DNA of 64,000 nucleotides. It comes from Kribbella antiqua (lineage in GTDB: Bacteria; Actinomycetota; Actinomycetes; Propionibacteriales; Kribbellaceae). The translations under genes and the position numbers were made by a program. This document shows, piece after piece, positions 32,291 to 41,232 of this stretch. Every line of letters starts with the position of its first letter. The stretch's first letter is position 1. Location of the stretch: assembly GCF_004345665.1 (NCBI RefSeq), contig NZ_SLWR01000003.1, forward strand, positions 530,476 through 594,475. The letters are read 5' to 3'. The notes under the pieces were generated by a model. That model ran no database searches, was not told where the DNA came from, and worked only from the letters and a program-made list of their open reading frames with translations.

Positions 32291-32853
32291 GCCTTGGGCC
32301 GCAGACCGTCGTAGATCAGCCCGAGCATCCGGTCCCGCACCTCGGGCTCGAGCCCAGTGGCGGTCGCACCGCGGGACGCACCGATCAGCAACGCATAGAC
32401 CTCAGGAAACCCGGCATCCGACCGTACGGCGCCAGTCCGCTGGGCGCGGCTGAGGAGAGCGTCGAACGACTCCCGCAGCCCACTCCCGGCGTTGCGAGCG
32501 TCGGCTCCCGCGGCCGAGCCGGCGGCGGTCAACGCCTCGGCGATCGCCAGCTTCGAAGCCGACTCCGACACCACCTGCGTGAAGAAGCCGAAGAATGCCT
32601 CACCCGCGTCGTCGCTGTCCGCGAGCTCGATCGCCCGGTCGCGCAGCTTCTCCAGCCGCTGCGTCAGCACTGCCTCGAGCAGGTCGGTCTTGGTCGGGAA
32701 GTGCCGGAACACGGTCGCGATGCCGACGCCGGCCAGTTTCGCCACGTCGTCGGTGGAGGCGCCCGGCGACCGCCCGAACACCTCGTCCGCCGCGGTCATG
32801 ATCCGGGCCCGGTTGTCCCGCGCGTCTGCTCGCACCCTGCTCCCTTCCGTCAC
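32287..32853 (-). CDS. TetR-family transcriptional regulator
   Basis: 188 residues. N-terminal helix-turn-helix (IMTAADEVFGRSPGASTDDV, KLAGVGIATVFRHFPTKTDL) and a helical ligand-binding part. It faces an NTF2-like gene across a 103-bp gap that contains two dyads of TetR type, so it most likely represses that gene and itself. Confidence 0.93.
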   Translation of the reverse strand: MTEGSRVRADARDNRARIMTAADEVFGRSPGASTDDVAKLAGVGIATVFRHFPTKTDLLEAVLTQRLEKLRDRAIELADSDDAGEAFFGFFTQVVSESASKLAIAEALTAAGSAAGADARNAGSGLRESFDALLSRAQRTGAVRSDAGFPEVYALLIGASRGATATGLEPEVRDRMLGLIYDGLRPKA

Positions 32854-32889
32854 CTCTCAGCCTAGGAGACGCCGCTGCCCGGCCGGGGG

Positions 32890-32939
32890 TTGTAAACGAA
32901 GTCGGTACTCCGTATATTCGGAGTCGCTACTCCGTTTAT
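32890..32939 (+). promoter_or_regulatory. Promoter with tandem TetR-type operators
   Basis: Promoter TTGTAA (32890-32895), 17 bp, TATATT (32913-32918), reading towards the NTF2-like gene. Two dyads overlap it: one with AGT-CGGT-ACT at 32900-32909 and flanks AACGA/CCGTA, the other with AGT-CGCT-ACT at 32922-32931 and flanks TTCGG/CCGTT. Their centres are 22 bp apart, about two helix turns, covering the spacer/-10 and the transcription start. Confidence 0.7.
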
Positions 32940-32956
32940 CTTGAAAGGGTATCTCC

Positions 32957-33412
32957 ATGACTCCCGAGCAGGTCTTCCTGAAGCTGGTCCACGGCGTCGC
33001 CGACCGCGACTTCGAGGCGTTGCCCGAGCTGTACGCCGAGCAGACCGACGTACGCCACCCGATGAACCCGTACGGCGATCACCCGCTGCTGACCCGGGAC
33101 GCGCTACGCGAACACTTCGGCTTGAACGCGCCGCGGGTCGCCGGAACGATCCAGTTCCAGCCAGAGAACATCCGGATCCACCAGACCGCCGACCCGGAGG
33201 TGATCGTCGCCGAGTTCGACTACGCGGGCACTGTGATCGCGACCGGCGCGCCGTTCACCGCCCCCTGCGTCTTCGTCCTCCGGGTCCGCGACGGCCTGAT
33301 CGTGGAGTCCCGCGACTACATCGACCACGTAGCGATGATCCGCGCCCGCGGCATGGTCGACCAGTTCGTCACCATGCTGACGGAACCGGCGAGCGCCCCG
33401 GTCGCGTCGTAG
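32957..33412 (+). CDS. NTF2-like (SnoaL-type) protein
   Basis: 151 residues with the cone-shaped NTF2 fold pattern: FLKLVHGVADRDFEALPELY, then IVAEFDYAGTVIATGAPF and VLRVRDGLIVESRDYIDHV. Such proteins are ketosteroid-isomerase-like or polyketide-modifying, often of unknown substrate. AAAGGG lies 8 bp before the ATG. Controlled by the divergent TetR regulator. Confidence 0.85.
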   Translation: MTPEQVFLKLVHGVADRDFEALPELYAEQTDVRHPMNPYGDHPLLTRDALREHFGLNAPRVAGTIQFQPENIRIHQTADPEVIVAEFDYAGTVIATGAPFTAPCVFVLRVRDGLIVESRDYIDHVAMIRARGMVDQFVTMLTEPASAPVAS

Positions 33413-33480
33413 TCGGCAGCGGCGCCGGATGGCCCCGGACCGAGGCACCAAGCCCGCCCGGGGCCATCTCCAATCAACGG

Positions 33481-33515
33481 CAGCAAAAACGGCCCCTCGG
33501 TGACGAGGGGCCGTT
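33481..33515. terminator. Bidirectional intrinsic terminator
   Basis: 12-bp perfect stem AACGGCCCCTCG (33488-33499) with its complement (33504-33515) and a GTGA tetraloop. On the minus strand the stem is followed by TTTTTG, giving a classical intrinsic terminator for citrate synthase; it can also stop transcription from the NTF2-like gene. Confidence 0.8.
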
Positions 33516-33527
33516 CCTGGAGGTTGG

Positions 33528-34814
33528 TCAGCGGTCGCCCATGGGGACGTACGGGACGCCGCGTTCGCCGGTGTAGATCTGCTTCGGCCGGGCGATCTTC
33601 TGGTCGCCGTCGCCGAGCATCTCCAGCCACTGCGCCAGCCAGCCCGAGGTGCGCGGGATGGCGAACAGCACGGTGAACATCTCCGGCGGGAACTGCAGTG
33701 CCTCGTAGATCAGGCCGGAGTAGAAGTCGACGTTCGGGTAGAGCTTGCGGGAGACGAAGTACTCGTCCTCCAGCGCGATCTTCTCCAGTTCGACGGCGAT
33801 CTTCAGCAGCGGGTTGATCCCGGTCACCTCGAACACGTCGTCGGCGGCCTGCTTGATGATCTTGGCCCGCGGGTCGTAGTTCTTGTAGACCCGGTGGCCG
33901 AAGCCCATCAGCCGCTCTTCGCCGTTCTTCACGCCCTCGATGAACGACGGGATGTTCTCCACCGAACCGACCCGGCGGAGCATCTTCAGGACCGCCTCGT
34001 TGGCGCCGCCGTGCAGCGGGCCGAAGAGTGCGCCGACGCCGCCGGCCACCGCCGTGTACGGGTCGACCTGGGTGGAGCCGATCGCCCGGACCGCGTTGGT
34101 GGAGGCGTTCTGCTCGTGGTCGGCGTGCAGGATGAACAGGATCTCGAGCGCCCGCACCAGCCGGTCGTCGGCGGCGTACTTCGGCTCGCTCATCTTGAAC
34201 AGCATGGACAGGAAGTTCGCCGTGTAGCTGAGCTCGTTGTCCGGGTAGACGTACGGCTTGCCCTGGGCGTGCCGGAAGGCGAACGCGCCCAGCGTCGGCA
34301 TCTTCGCGATCAGCCGCCGGATCTGCAGCGCCCGGGACTCCTCGTCGAAGATGTTGCGCGACTCGGGGTAGAAGGTGGACAGCGCGCCGACCGAGGCCGC
34401 CAGCATGCCCATCGGGTGCGCGTCGTACCGGAAGCCCTGCATGAAGGTCTTCAGGTTCTCGTGCACGAACGTGTGATACGTCACGTCGTGCGCCCAGGCC
34501 TCGTACTCCGCCTTGTTCGGCAGCTTGCCGTTCACCAGCAGGTAGGCCACCTCGAGGTAGTTCGACTGCTCGGCGAGCTGCTCGATCGGGTAGCCGCGGT
34601 ACTCCAGGATGCCCTTGTCGCCGTCGATGAAGGTGACGGAGGAGCGGCAGCTGGCGGTGTTGACGAAGCCGGGGTCGTAGGTGGCCAGGCCACCGTCGCC
34701 GTCGGTTGCACTGATCTTCTTGAGATCTGCGGCACGGATGGTGCCATCGGTGATGGCAAGGTCGAAGTCCTTGCCGGTCCGGTTGTCCCGGACGGTGAGC
34801 GACTGTTCGGTCAC
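33528..34814 (-). CDS. gltA: Citrate synthase
   Basis: 428 residues. Condenses oxaloacetate and acetyl-CoA, first step of the TCA cycle. Catalytic segments visible: FILHADHEQNASTNAVRAIG (His), GALFGPLHGGANEAVLKML (His) and VDFYSGLIY (Asp). The start GTG 34814 has AGAGGG about 5 bp upstream; an ATG at 34841 with a poorer site would add nine residues. Monocistronic, ending at the terminator 33488-33515. Confidence 0.97.
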   Translation of the reverse strand: MTEQSLTVRDNRTGKDFDLAITDGTIRAADLKKISATDGDGGLATYDPGFVNTASCRSSVTFIDGDKGILEYRGYPIEQLAEQSNYLEVAYLLVNGKLPNKAEYEAWAHDVTYHTFVHENLKTFMQGFRYDAHPMGMLAASVGALSTFYPESRNIFDEESRALQIRRLIAKMPTLGAFAFRHAQGKPYVYPDNELSYTANFLSMLFKMSEPKYAADDRLVRALEILFILHADHEQNASTNAVRAIGSTQVDPYTAVAGGVGALFGPLHGGANEAVLKMLRRVGSVENIPSFIEGVKNGEERLMGFGHRVYKNYDPRAKIIKQAADDVFEVTGINPLLKIAVELEKIALEDEYFVSRKLYPNVDFYSGLIYEALQFPPEMFTVLFAIPRTSGWLAQWLEMLGDGDQKIARPKQIYTGERGVPYVPMGDR

Positions 34815-34963
34815 AATGCCCTCTTCGGAAGCTGGCGTCATCGCCTGGTGAGTGAGGGTTAGGTCAGCCGGCGGGACGCGGGTCGGACTGCAATCTTCAC
34901 CGCTAAACTAGTGCGGTCCCGGGCCGCATCCAAGCCGGGGTGCGTGGCGGCGATTCGCTCGCT

Positions 34964-34993
34964 TTGACCCGGGGCCGACCACGCCGGTATTCT
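34964..34993 (+). promoter_or_regulatory. rplM: Promoter of rplM-rpsI
   Basis: TTGACC (34964-34969), 18-bp spacer, TATTCT (34988-34993), close to consensus. It predicts transcription starting near 35000 and a leader of about 100 nt. Confidence 0.65.
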
Positions 34994-35026
34994 GGGCTGC
35001 TGTTGTGCGTTCCAGGTCCCAGCCCC

Positions 35027-35079
35027 GTCGGCGGACCGCTCGCCGACGTACCAGTTTTGTCAACCTCCAGTTTGTCAAC
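35027..35079 (+). other. Structured rplM leader with tandem repeat
   Basis: GTCGGCG (35027-35033) and CGCCGAC (35041-35047) form a 7-bp hairpin. It is followed by a direct repeat, CCAGTTTTGTCAAC (35051-35064) and CCAGTTTGTCAAC (35067-35079), 16 bp apart. Candidate L13 autoregulatory leader; role not shown. Confidence 0.45.
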
Positions 35080-35101
35080 TCAGAAACGAAGGTCAACGAC
35101 C

Positions 35102-35545
35102 GTGCGCACGTACAGCCCGAAGCCTGCTGACGTCACCCGCGAGTGGCACGTGATCGACGCCACCGACGTCACGCTCGGTCGGCTCGCCGTCCAGATCGCC
35201 ACCCTGCTGCGCGGCAAGCACAAGCCGACGTTCGCGCCGCACGTGGACGGCGGCGACTTCGTCGTCGTCATCAACGCCTCCAAGGTCGCCCTGTCCGGGA
35301 CCAAGCGGACGGACAAGTTGGCGTACCGCCACTCGGGTCACCCGGGTGGTCTGACGGCCACGCCGATCGGCGAGATCCTCGAGAAGGACCCTCGCAAGGC
35401 CGTCGAGAAGGCTGTCTGGGGCATGCTGCCGAAGAACCGCCTGAGCCGGAAGCTGCTCACCAAGCTGAAGGTGTACGCCGGTCCGGAGCACCCGCACACC
35501 GCCCAGCAGCCGAAGCCGTTCGAGATCACCCAGATCGCCCAGTAA
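35102..35545 (+). CDS. rplM: 50S ribosomal protein L13
   Basis: 147 residues from GTG 35102 (GAAGG upstream). [40 protein letters not shown] and [16 protein letters not shown] are typical L13. First gene of rplM-rpsI-glmM. Confidence 0.97.
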   Translation: MRTYSPKPADVTREWHVIDATDVTLGRLAVQIATLLRGKHKPTFAPHVDGGDFVVVINASKVALSGTKRTDKLAYRHSGHPGGLTATPIGEILEKDPRKAVEKAVWGMLPKNRLSRKLLTKLKVYAGPEHPHTAQQPKPFEITQIAQ

Positions 35546-35580
35546 GCGATCGACGAGCCAGGTAAACGAGGATTTCCAGC

Positions 35581-36102
35581 GTGAGCGACATCACCACCGA
35601 GACCGACGACTTCGACGCCGAGGTCCCCATCGACAGCGAGGGCCCGGTCGCCTACACCTCCGAGACGAACCCGACTCCGGAGCAGCGCGCCGAGACGGGC
35701 CGGGTCGCGGTGATCAACCCGGCCGGCGCCACCGGCCGCCGCAAGGAGGCTGTCGCCCGCGTCCGGATCGTCCCGGGCAGTGGCCAGTGGAAGATCAACG
35801 GCAAGGACCTTGACGTCTACTTCCCGAACAAGGTCCACCAGCAGCACGTGAACGAGCCGTTCGTCGTCGCGGGCCTGGAGGGCTCGTACGACGTGATCGC
35901 CCGGATCAACGGCGGCGGCATCACCGGCCAGGCCGGTGCGCTGCAGCTGGGTGTGGCCCGCTGCCTCAACGAGGCGGACCGGGAGGCGAACCGCGACGGT
36001 CTGAAGAAGGCTGGCCTGCTCAGCCGCGACGCGCGGATCAAGGAGCGCAAGAAGGCCGGTCTGAAGAAGGCCCGCAAGGCGCCGCAGTACAGCAAGCGCT
36101 GA
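35581..36102 (+). CDS. rpsI: 30S ribosomal protein S9
   Basis: 173 residues, GTG start. About 45 N-terminal acidic residues precede the S9 core ([38 protein letters not shown]), which ends in the conserved [12 protein letters not shown] tail touching P-site tRNA. Confidence 0.97.
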   Translation: MSDITTETDDFDAEVPIDSEGPVAYTSETNPTPEQRAETGRVAVINPAGATGRRKEAVARVRIVPGSGQWKINGKDLDVYFPNKVHQQHVNEPFVVAGLEGSYDVIARINGGGITGQAGALQLGVARCLNEADREANRDGLKKAGLLSRDARIKERKKAGLKKARKAPQYSKR

Positions 36103-36109
36103 TCACCTG

Positions 36110-37456
36110 ATGGGTCGTTTGTTCGGCACGGACGGAGTCCGTGGCCTGGCGAACGTGGACCTGACCGCGGAGCTGGCGCTCGACCTCTCGGTCGCGGCGG
36201 CTCACGTACTCGGCGAGGCCGGTGCCTTCGAAGGGCACCGGCCACGCGCCGTTGTGGGCCGGGATCCGCGCGCCAGTGGTGAGTTCCTGGAAGCGGCCGT
36301 GGTGGCCGGTCTGGCCAGTGCCGGAGTCGACGTCGTACGGCTCGGTGTCCTGCCGACCCCTGCGGTCGCCTACCTGACCGGCTCGACCGGCTCCGACCTC
36401 GGCGTGATGCTGTCCGCCAGCCACAACCCGATGCCGGACAACGGCATCAAGTTCCTGGCCCGCGGCGGCATCAAGCTCGACGACGTGATCGAGGACGCCA
36501 TCGAAGCCCGGATGGGCGAGGAATGGCAGCGTCCGACCGGCTCGGACGTCGGCCGCGTGTCCGACGACGGCAAGGGCTTCGAGACATACGTCTCGCACCT
36601 GGTCCGGTCCGCGCCGAACAGGTTCGACGGGCTCAAGGTCGTGATCGACTGCGCCAACGGTGCCGCCTTCCAGACCGCTCCCGAGGCGCTGCGCCGCCTG
36701 GGTGCCGAGGTCATCACGTACGCCGCCGCGCCGGACGGGCTCAACATCAACCTCAACTGCGGATCCACCCATCTGGAGGGCCTGCAGCGCGAGGTGATCG
36801 GCCACCGTGCCGACCTGGGCATCGCGCTCGACGGCGACGCGGACCGCTGCCTGGCGGTCGACGCCAACGGTGAGCTCGTCGACGGCGACCAGATCCTCGC
36901 GATTCTGGCGCTGGCGATGCGCGACAGCGGCAAGCTGTCCAACGACACCGTCGTCGCCACCGTGATGAGCAACCTGGGCTTCGTTCAGGCGATGGTCCGG
37001 GAGCGGATCGCGGTCGAGCAGACGAAGGTCGGCGACCGGTACGTGCTCGAGGCAATGAAAGCGGGCGGTCACAAGCTCGGCGGTGAGCAGTCCGGGCACG
37101 TGATCCTGTCCGACCACGCCACCACCGGTGACGGCACGCTGACCGCAGTCATGCTGCTCGCCCGGGTCGCCCAGACCGGCAAGACCCTGAGCGACCTGGC
37201 CGGCGCGATGACCCGGCTGCCGCAGGTCCTGGTCAACGTCAAGGACGTCGACAAGTCCCGCGCCGGCACCGATCCCGCCGTACAGGCCGCCGTAGCCGAA
37301 GCCACCGCGCGCCTCGGCGACACCGGCCGAGTCCTCCTGCGGCCCTCCGGCACGGAGCCTCTGGTCCGCGTCATGGTCGAGGCCGAATCCTCCGACACCG
37401 CCCACGAAGTCGCCCACTCCCTGGCAGCCGTAGTCGCGGACTCCCTCAAGCTCTGA
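36110..37456 (+). CDS. glmM: Phosphoglucosamine mutase
   Basis: 448 residues. Converts glucosamine-6-phosphate to glucosamine-1-phosphate for UDP-GlcNAc and peptidoglycan. [14 protein letters not shown] start, phosphoserine loop [15 protein letters not shown], metal loop ALDGDADRC, sugar loop GEQSGH and phosphate loop [12 protein letters not shown] are all present. It follows rpsI after 7 bp. Confidence 0.97.
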   Translation: MGRLFGTDGVRGLANVDLTAELALDLSVAAAHVLGEAGAFEGHRPRAVVGRDPRASGEFLEAAVVAGLASAGVDVVRLGVLPTPAVAYLTGSTGSDLGVMLSASHNPMPDNGIKFLARGGIKLDDVIEDAIEARMGEEWQRPTGSDVGRVSDDGKGFETYVSHLVRSAPNRFDGLKVVIDCANGAAFQTAPEALRRLGAEVITYAAAPDGLNINLNCGSTHLEGLQREVIGHRADLGIALDGDADRCLAVDANGELVDGDQILAILALAMRDSGKLSNDTVVATVMSNLGFVQAMVRERIAVEQTKVGDRYVLEAMKAGGHKLGGEQSGHVILSDHATTGDGTLTAVMLLARVAQTGKTLSDLAGAMTRLPQVLVNVKDVDKSRAGTDPAVQAAVAEATARLGDTGRVLLRPSGTEPLVRVMVEAESSDTAHEVAHSLAAVVADSLKL

Positions 37457-37478
37457 ACCTCGCAGACCGCGAGACATG

Positions 37479-37524
37479 AGTACGCGCGGAGAAGCCGCAA
37501 CCACGGGGCTTCTCCGCGCGTACT
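37479..37524. terminator. Long hairpin terminator between glmM and convergent gene
   Basis: Perfect 18-bp stem, 37479-37496 with 37507-37524, 10-nt loop, midway between the glmM stop and the stop of the convergent oxidoreductase. It can serve both directions. Confidence 0.75.
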
Positions 37525-37552
37525 GGTTCCGGGGTCCGGATCCCCCGGAAGC

Positions 37553-38644
37553 TCAGGACTCCAGGCCGACGACCTTCAACACGTTGGGCCAGGACTTGAG
37601 GGTTGTGTGGAGGGTTGGATCCTGGACGGTGGAGAGGGCCTCGGTGTAGCCGTCTGAGATGACGTCGGCGATCTTGACCGGCGTACCAAGGGACGCGGAG
37701 CGTACGGCGGCTTCGACCATGGCGAGGCTGATGACGTTGGAATGGACCTCGGACTGCGGGATCGTCGCCGACCGGACCGCGGCGACGAACTCGACCAGGG
37801 AGCCGGCGATCTCCTCGGGGTCCTCGACCACGTCCGGCGGCAGCGCTTCGCCTGAAGTGCGTTCGGCGATCGGCAGGCCGTCGCCGTCCCAGGTCGCCGT
37901 ACCACCGGAGGTGCTGGCCCGCCAGTGGCCGTTCCACGAGGTTTCCAGGCCGGGCGCGCACCAGCTGCCGGTGAAGGAGAAGCGGGTGCCGTCCGCGAAC
38001 TTGAACAGAGCGGTTGCCGCGGCGTTGCCGTCGAACCAGCTCCAGTCCGGGTTGTAGGACTCGCAGTACACCGACACCGGTTCGGAGCCGATCAGCTTGC
38101 GGGCCAGGTCGAACTGGTGGATCGCCATGTCGACCAGCAACGGTTCGGCCATCCGCTCCCGGAAACCGCTGAAGTGCGGAGCCTTGAAGAACTCGCACGA
38201 CAACGACCCGATCGTGCCGAGCTCGGCGATCTGCCGCCCGAACGCCGTACCGGCGCGGAAGTAGCGGCGGGACTGCGAAACCATCAGCAGCTTCCCGCTC
38301 ACCTCCGACGCCGCCACCATCGCCAGGCACTCCCGGACCGTCTCGGCCAGCGGCTTCTCGCAGAGCACAGGAAGCCCACGCAGCAAGGCATCCACGCTCA
38401 CCTTGGGATGCGCGACCGGCACGGTGACGTCGATGACCGCGTCCGCGTCGACCCCCAACTCGTCGATCGACGCAGCGACCGGCACGTCGCCGTACCCGTG
38501 CTCGTCGGCAGCCGCGCGGGCGGCCTCGACATCGAGATCCACCAGGCCGGCCAGAATGACGTCAGGATTGGCCGAGATGGTCCGAAGCCAGGCCCGGCCC
38601 ATGCCGCCCGCGCCGACCTGAAGCAGCCGCAAAGGTTCAGGCAT
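37553..38644 (-). CDS. Gfo/Idh/MocA oxidoreductase, ThuB-like
   Basis: 363 residues. NAD(P)-binding Rossmann fold with LLQVGAGGMGRAWL and the family signature CEKPLAET (EKP), then the alpha/beta C-terminal domain (DMAIHQFDLARKLI with the usual His). In rhizobia, ThuB of this family works with ThuA to convert trehalose-type disaccharides through 3-keto sugars. ATG 38644 overlaps thuA-like by 8 bp. Last gene of the minus-strand transport operon. Confidence 0.85.
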   Translation of the reverse strand: MPEPLRLLQVGAGGMGRAWLRTISANPDVILAGLVDLDVEAARAAADEHGYGDVPVAASIDELGVDADAVIDVTVPVAHPKVSVDALLRGLPVLCEKPLAETVRECLAMVAASEVSGKLLMVSQSRRYFRAGTAFGRQIAELGTIGSLSCEFFKAPHFSGFRERMAEPLLVDMAIHQFDLARKLIGSEPVSVYCESYNPDWSWFDGNAAATALFKFADGTRFSFTGSWCAPGLETSWNGHWRASTSGGTATWDGDGLPIAERTSGEALPPDVVEDPEEIAGSLVEFVAAVRSATIPQSEVHSNVISLAMVEAAVRSASLGTPVKIADVISDGYTEALSTVQDPTLHTTLKSWPNVLKVVGLES

Positions 38645-39428
38645 CAGCACGTTCCTGATCGGACTCAGCCTCGATCGGGCCGGTGTAGCCGTGACCGTTG
38701 AAGAAGTCGCCGGTCTCGTACCGCAGCAGCGTCGGCAGCGCACGCTCCGGCCGGTCACTGTTGACCCAGTCGACCCCGTTCGCGATCACCTTGCGGACGT
38801 CCTTGTGGTGGTAGACCGGGTAGTCCTGGTCGCCCGGCGAGAAGTAGAAGATCTTGCCGTGCCCGCGCCGGAACGTGCAGCCGGACCGGAACACCTCGCC
38901 GCCGCTGAACGACGACACGAAGATCAGTTCGTCCGGCACCGGGATGTCGAAGAACTCGCCGTACATCTCCTGCTGCTCGATCACGATCGGGTGCGGCACG
39001 CCCTGGGCGATCGGGTGCGTCGGGTTGACCGTCCACACCAGCTCGCGGTCCCGCTCACTGCGCCAGCGCAGCGTGCAGCTGGTGCCCATCAGCTTGCCGA
39101 AGATCTTCGACCAGTGGCCGGAGTGCAGTACGACGAGGCCCATGCCCGACAGAACGTGCTGGTACACCCGGTCGACCACCTTGTCTTCGACCTCACCGTG
39201 TGCCGCGTGACCCCACCACACCAGTACGTCGGTCTCGGCCAGCACCTCCTCGGTCAGGCCGTGCTCCGGTTCGTCGAGGGTCGTCGTACTGACCGAGGCC
39301 TTGTCGCCCAGGTTCTCGCTGATGCCGGCGGCGATGGTCGAGTGCATGCCGTCGGGGTAGATCTCGGCGACATGCGGCTCGACCTGCTCGTGCCGGTTCT
39401 CGCCCCACACGAGTACTCGAATGGTCAT
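38637..39428 (-). CDS. thuA: ThuA-family protein
   Basis: 263 residues, full ThuA (class I glutamine-amidotransferase-like) fold: VLVWGENRHEQ start, DVLVWWGHAAHGEVEDKVVD, GLVVLHSGHWSKIFGKLMG, and GKIFYFSPGDQDYPVYHH near the end. The family is linked to trehalose and sucrose utilisation. Placed between the transporter permeases and the ThuB-like gene, as in rhizobial thuEFGKAB. Confidence 0.85.
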   Translation of the reverse strand: MTIRVLVWGENRHEQVEPHVAEIYPDGMHSTIAAGISENLGDKASVSTTTLDEPEHGLTEEVLAETDVLVWWGHAAHGEVEDKVVDRVYQHVLSGMGLVVLHSGHWSKIFGKLMGTSCTLRWRSERDRELVWTVNPTHPIAQGVPHPIVIEQQEMYGEFFDIPVPDELIFVSSFSGGEVFRSGCTFRRGHGKIFYFSPGDQDYPVYHHKDVRKVIANGVDWVNSDRPERALPTLLRYETGDFFNGHGYTGPIEAESDQERADA

Positions 39429-39446
39429 ATCTGTTGTCCTTAAGGG

Positions 39447-40262
39447 TTATTTGACGGCTCCGCCGATGGCACCGGCGGCGATGTACTTCTGCGCGGCGAC
39501 CAGCAGCACGATGGCCGGGATCGCCGAGAGCACCGCGGTCGCCATCACCGCGTTCCAGTTCTGCACCTGGGTGCCGAGGTACTGGTAGATCCCGAGCGTC
39601 ACCGGCCGCACGCCGCCCTTGGTGGTCAGCGTGAGCGCGAACAGGAAGTCGCTCCAGGAGAACAGGAAACTGAACAGTCCCGCGGTGATCAGGGAGTTCT
39701 TGCTGATCGGCAGCACAATCGCGACGAACGCGCGGAACAGCCCGGCGCCGTCCACCCGCGCGGCCTCCACCAGCGACGGCGGCAGCGAGAGCATGAACGA
39801 GCGCAGGATCAGGATCGCGAACGGGATACCGCTGCTGCAGTTCGCCACGATCAGCCCGGGAATCGAGTTCAGCAGCCCGATCCGCTCGTACGCCGTGTAG
39901 AGCGCGTTCGCGATCACGATGCCCGGAATCATCTGCGAGATCAGGATCGCCAGCAGCCCGACGGACACCCAGCGGGACCGGAACTGCGAGAGCGCATAGG
40001 CGCACGGGGTGGCGATCGCCAGGCTGAGCACCACAGTGCCGGCCGCGATGATCATGCTGGTGACCAGGTTGTCGCCCTGCTCGCTGAGCGCCCGCTTGTA
40101 TCCGGCGAAGGTCGGGTGCAGCGGCAGGAAGCCGGCGGTCAAGGTGTTGCCGGACGGCTGCAGCGACGCGTTCACCATCCAGTAGACCGGGAACAGCATC
40201 ACGGCCAGGATCAGTACGCCGATCACGGTGTAGACCGCGCGACGGATCGTTGAATCGGTCAT
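39447..40262 (-). CDS. ABC sugar transporter permease, MalG/ThuG type
   Basis: 271 residues with six transmembrane helices and the EAA loop (VEAARVDGAGLFRAFVAIVL, PISKNS) that contacts the ATPase. Start ATG 40262 follows AGGAGGAGG by 6-7 bp. Upstream in-frame sequence belongs to the preceding permease gene in another frame. Confidence 0.9.
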   Translation of the reverse strand: MTDSTIRRAVYTVIGVLILAVMLFPVYWMVNASLQPSGNTLTAGFLPLHPTFAGYKRALSEQGDNLVTSMIIAAGTVVLSLAIATPCAYALSQFRSRWVSVGLLAILISQMIPGIVIANALYTAYERIGLLNSIPGLIVANCSSGIPFAILILRSFMLSLPPSLVEAARVDGAGLFRAFVAIVLPISKNSLITAGLFSFLFSWSDFLFALTLTTKGGVRPVTLGIYQYLGTQVQNWNAVMATAVLSAIPAIVLLVAAQKYIAAGAIGGAVK

Positions 40263-40276
40263 CGTCGTACCTCCTC

Positions 40277-41227
40277 CTATTCGTCGATGGCGCGCCGGGT
40301 GCTGCGCAGGTAGAAGATCGCGAACAGGAACGAGATCGCGATCAGGATGTTGCTCAGCGCGGCGCCCTGGCCGAACTTGAAGTCGATGAAGGACTTCTCG
40401 TACGACTGGGTCGCCAGGGTCTGCGTCGCGTTGGCCGGACCGCCGCCGGTCAAGCCGAGGATGATGTCCAGCACCTTGATCGTGTAGACGACGCCGAGCA
40501 TCAGCAGCACGCTCGCCACCGCCCGCAGGTTCGGCCAGGTGATGTACCAGAACGAGCGCCAGCCGGTGGCGCCGTCCAGCTGCCCGGCCTCGTACAACTC
40601 GTCCGGGATCTCGGCCAGGCCGGAGTACAGCAGCGTGACGTTGAACGGGATGCCGATCCAGATGTTCACCCCGATCACCGCGATCAGCGCGACCGACGGC
40701 GAGTTCAGCCACGGCACCGGATCGTCGACCAAGTGCAAGCCCATCAGCGTGCGGTTCAGGATGCCGCTGTCCTGCTCGAGGATCGAGCGCCAGGTCGCGC
40801 TGGACACGATCAGCGGCAGCAGCCACGGCAGCAGGAGCAGTGACCGCAGTACGCCGCTGAGCGGGAAGCGCCGGTGGAAGAACAACGCCAGCCCCAGTCC
40901 GATGGCGAACTGGAAGACGATCGACCCGATGGTGAACAACGCCGTGTTCACCATCGCGTCCGAGAACAGCTTGTCCTTCACGACCGCGGTGTAGTTCTGC
41001 AACCCGACCCATGGCGCCTGCCCGGTGAAGAAGGTCCGCAGGCCGTAGTCCTGCAGGCTCATCAGCAGGTTCTTCACCACTGGGTAGCCGAAGAGCGCGA
41101 GCATCGCCAGCGCGGCCGGCAGCACGAACAGGACCTTGGTCAGGCTCTCACCCCGGTGGCGCCGGGACCTACGCGCAGGTCCCGGCGCCTTCACCTCCGA
41201 AGTGGGTGTGAGCGTTGCGTGGGCCAT
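40277..41227 (-). CDS. ABC sugar transporter permease, MalF/ThuF type
   Basis: 316 residues, basic N-terminus followed by six transmembrane helices; EAA loop LYEAGQLDGATGWRSFWYIT. It pairs with the downstream permease. It begins 5 bp after the binding-protein gene. Confidence 0.9.
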   Translation of the reverse strand: MAHATLTPTSEVKAPGPARRSRRHRGESLTKVLFVLPAALAMLALFGYPVVKNLLMSLQDYGLRTFFTGQAPWVGLQNYTAVVKDKLFSDAMVNTALFTIGSIVFQFAIGLGLALFFHRRFPLSGVLRSLLLLPWLLPLIVSSATWRSILEQDSGILNRTLMGLHLVDDPVPWLNSPSVALIAVIGVNIWIGIPFNVTLLYSGLAEIPDELYEAGQLDGATGWRSFWYITWPNLRAVASVLLMLGVVYTIKVLDIILGLTGGGPANATQTLATQSYEKSFIDFKFGQGAALSNILIAISFLFAIFYLRSTRRAIDE

Positions 41228-41232
41228 CGCGA

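Noticed and set aside
34842..34963. gltA promoter
   Set aside because: Minus-strand TTGCAG was considered, but no -10 lies at 16-19 bp; not supported.
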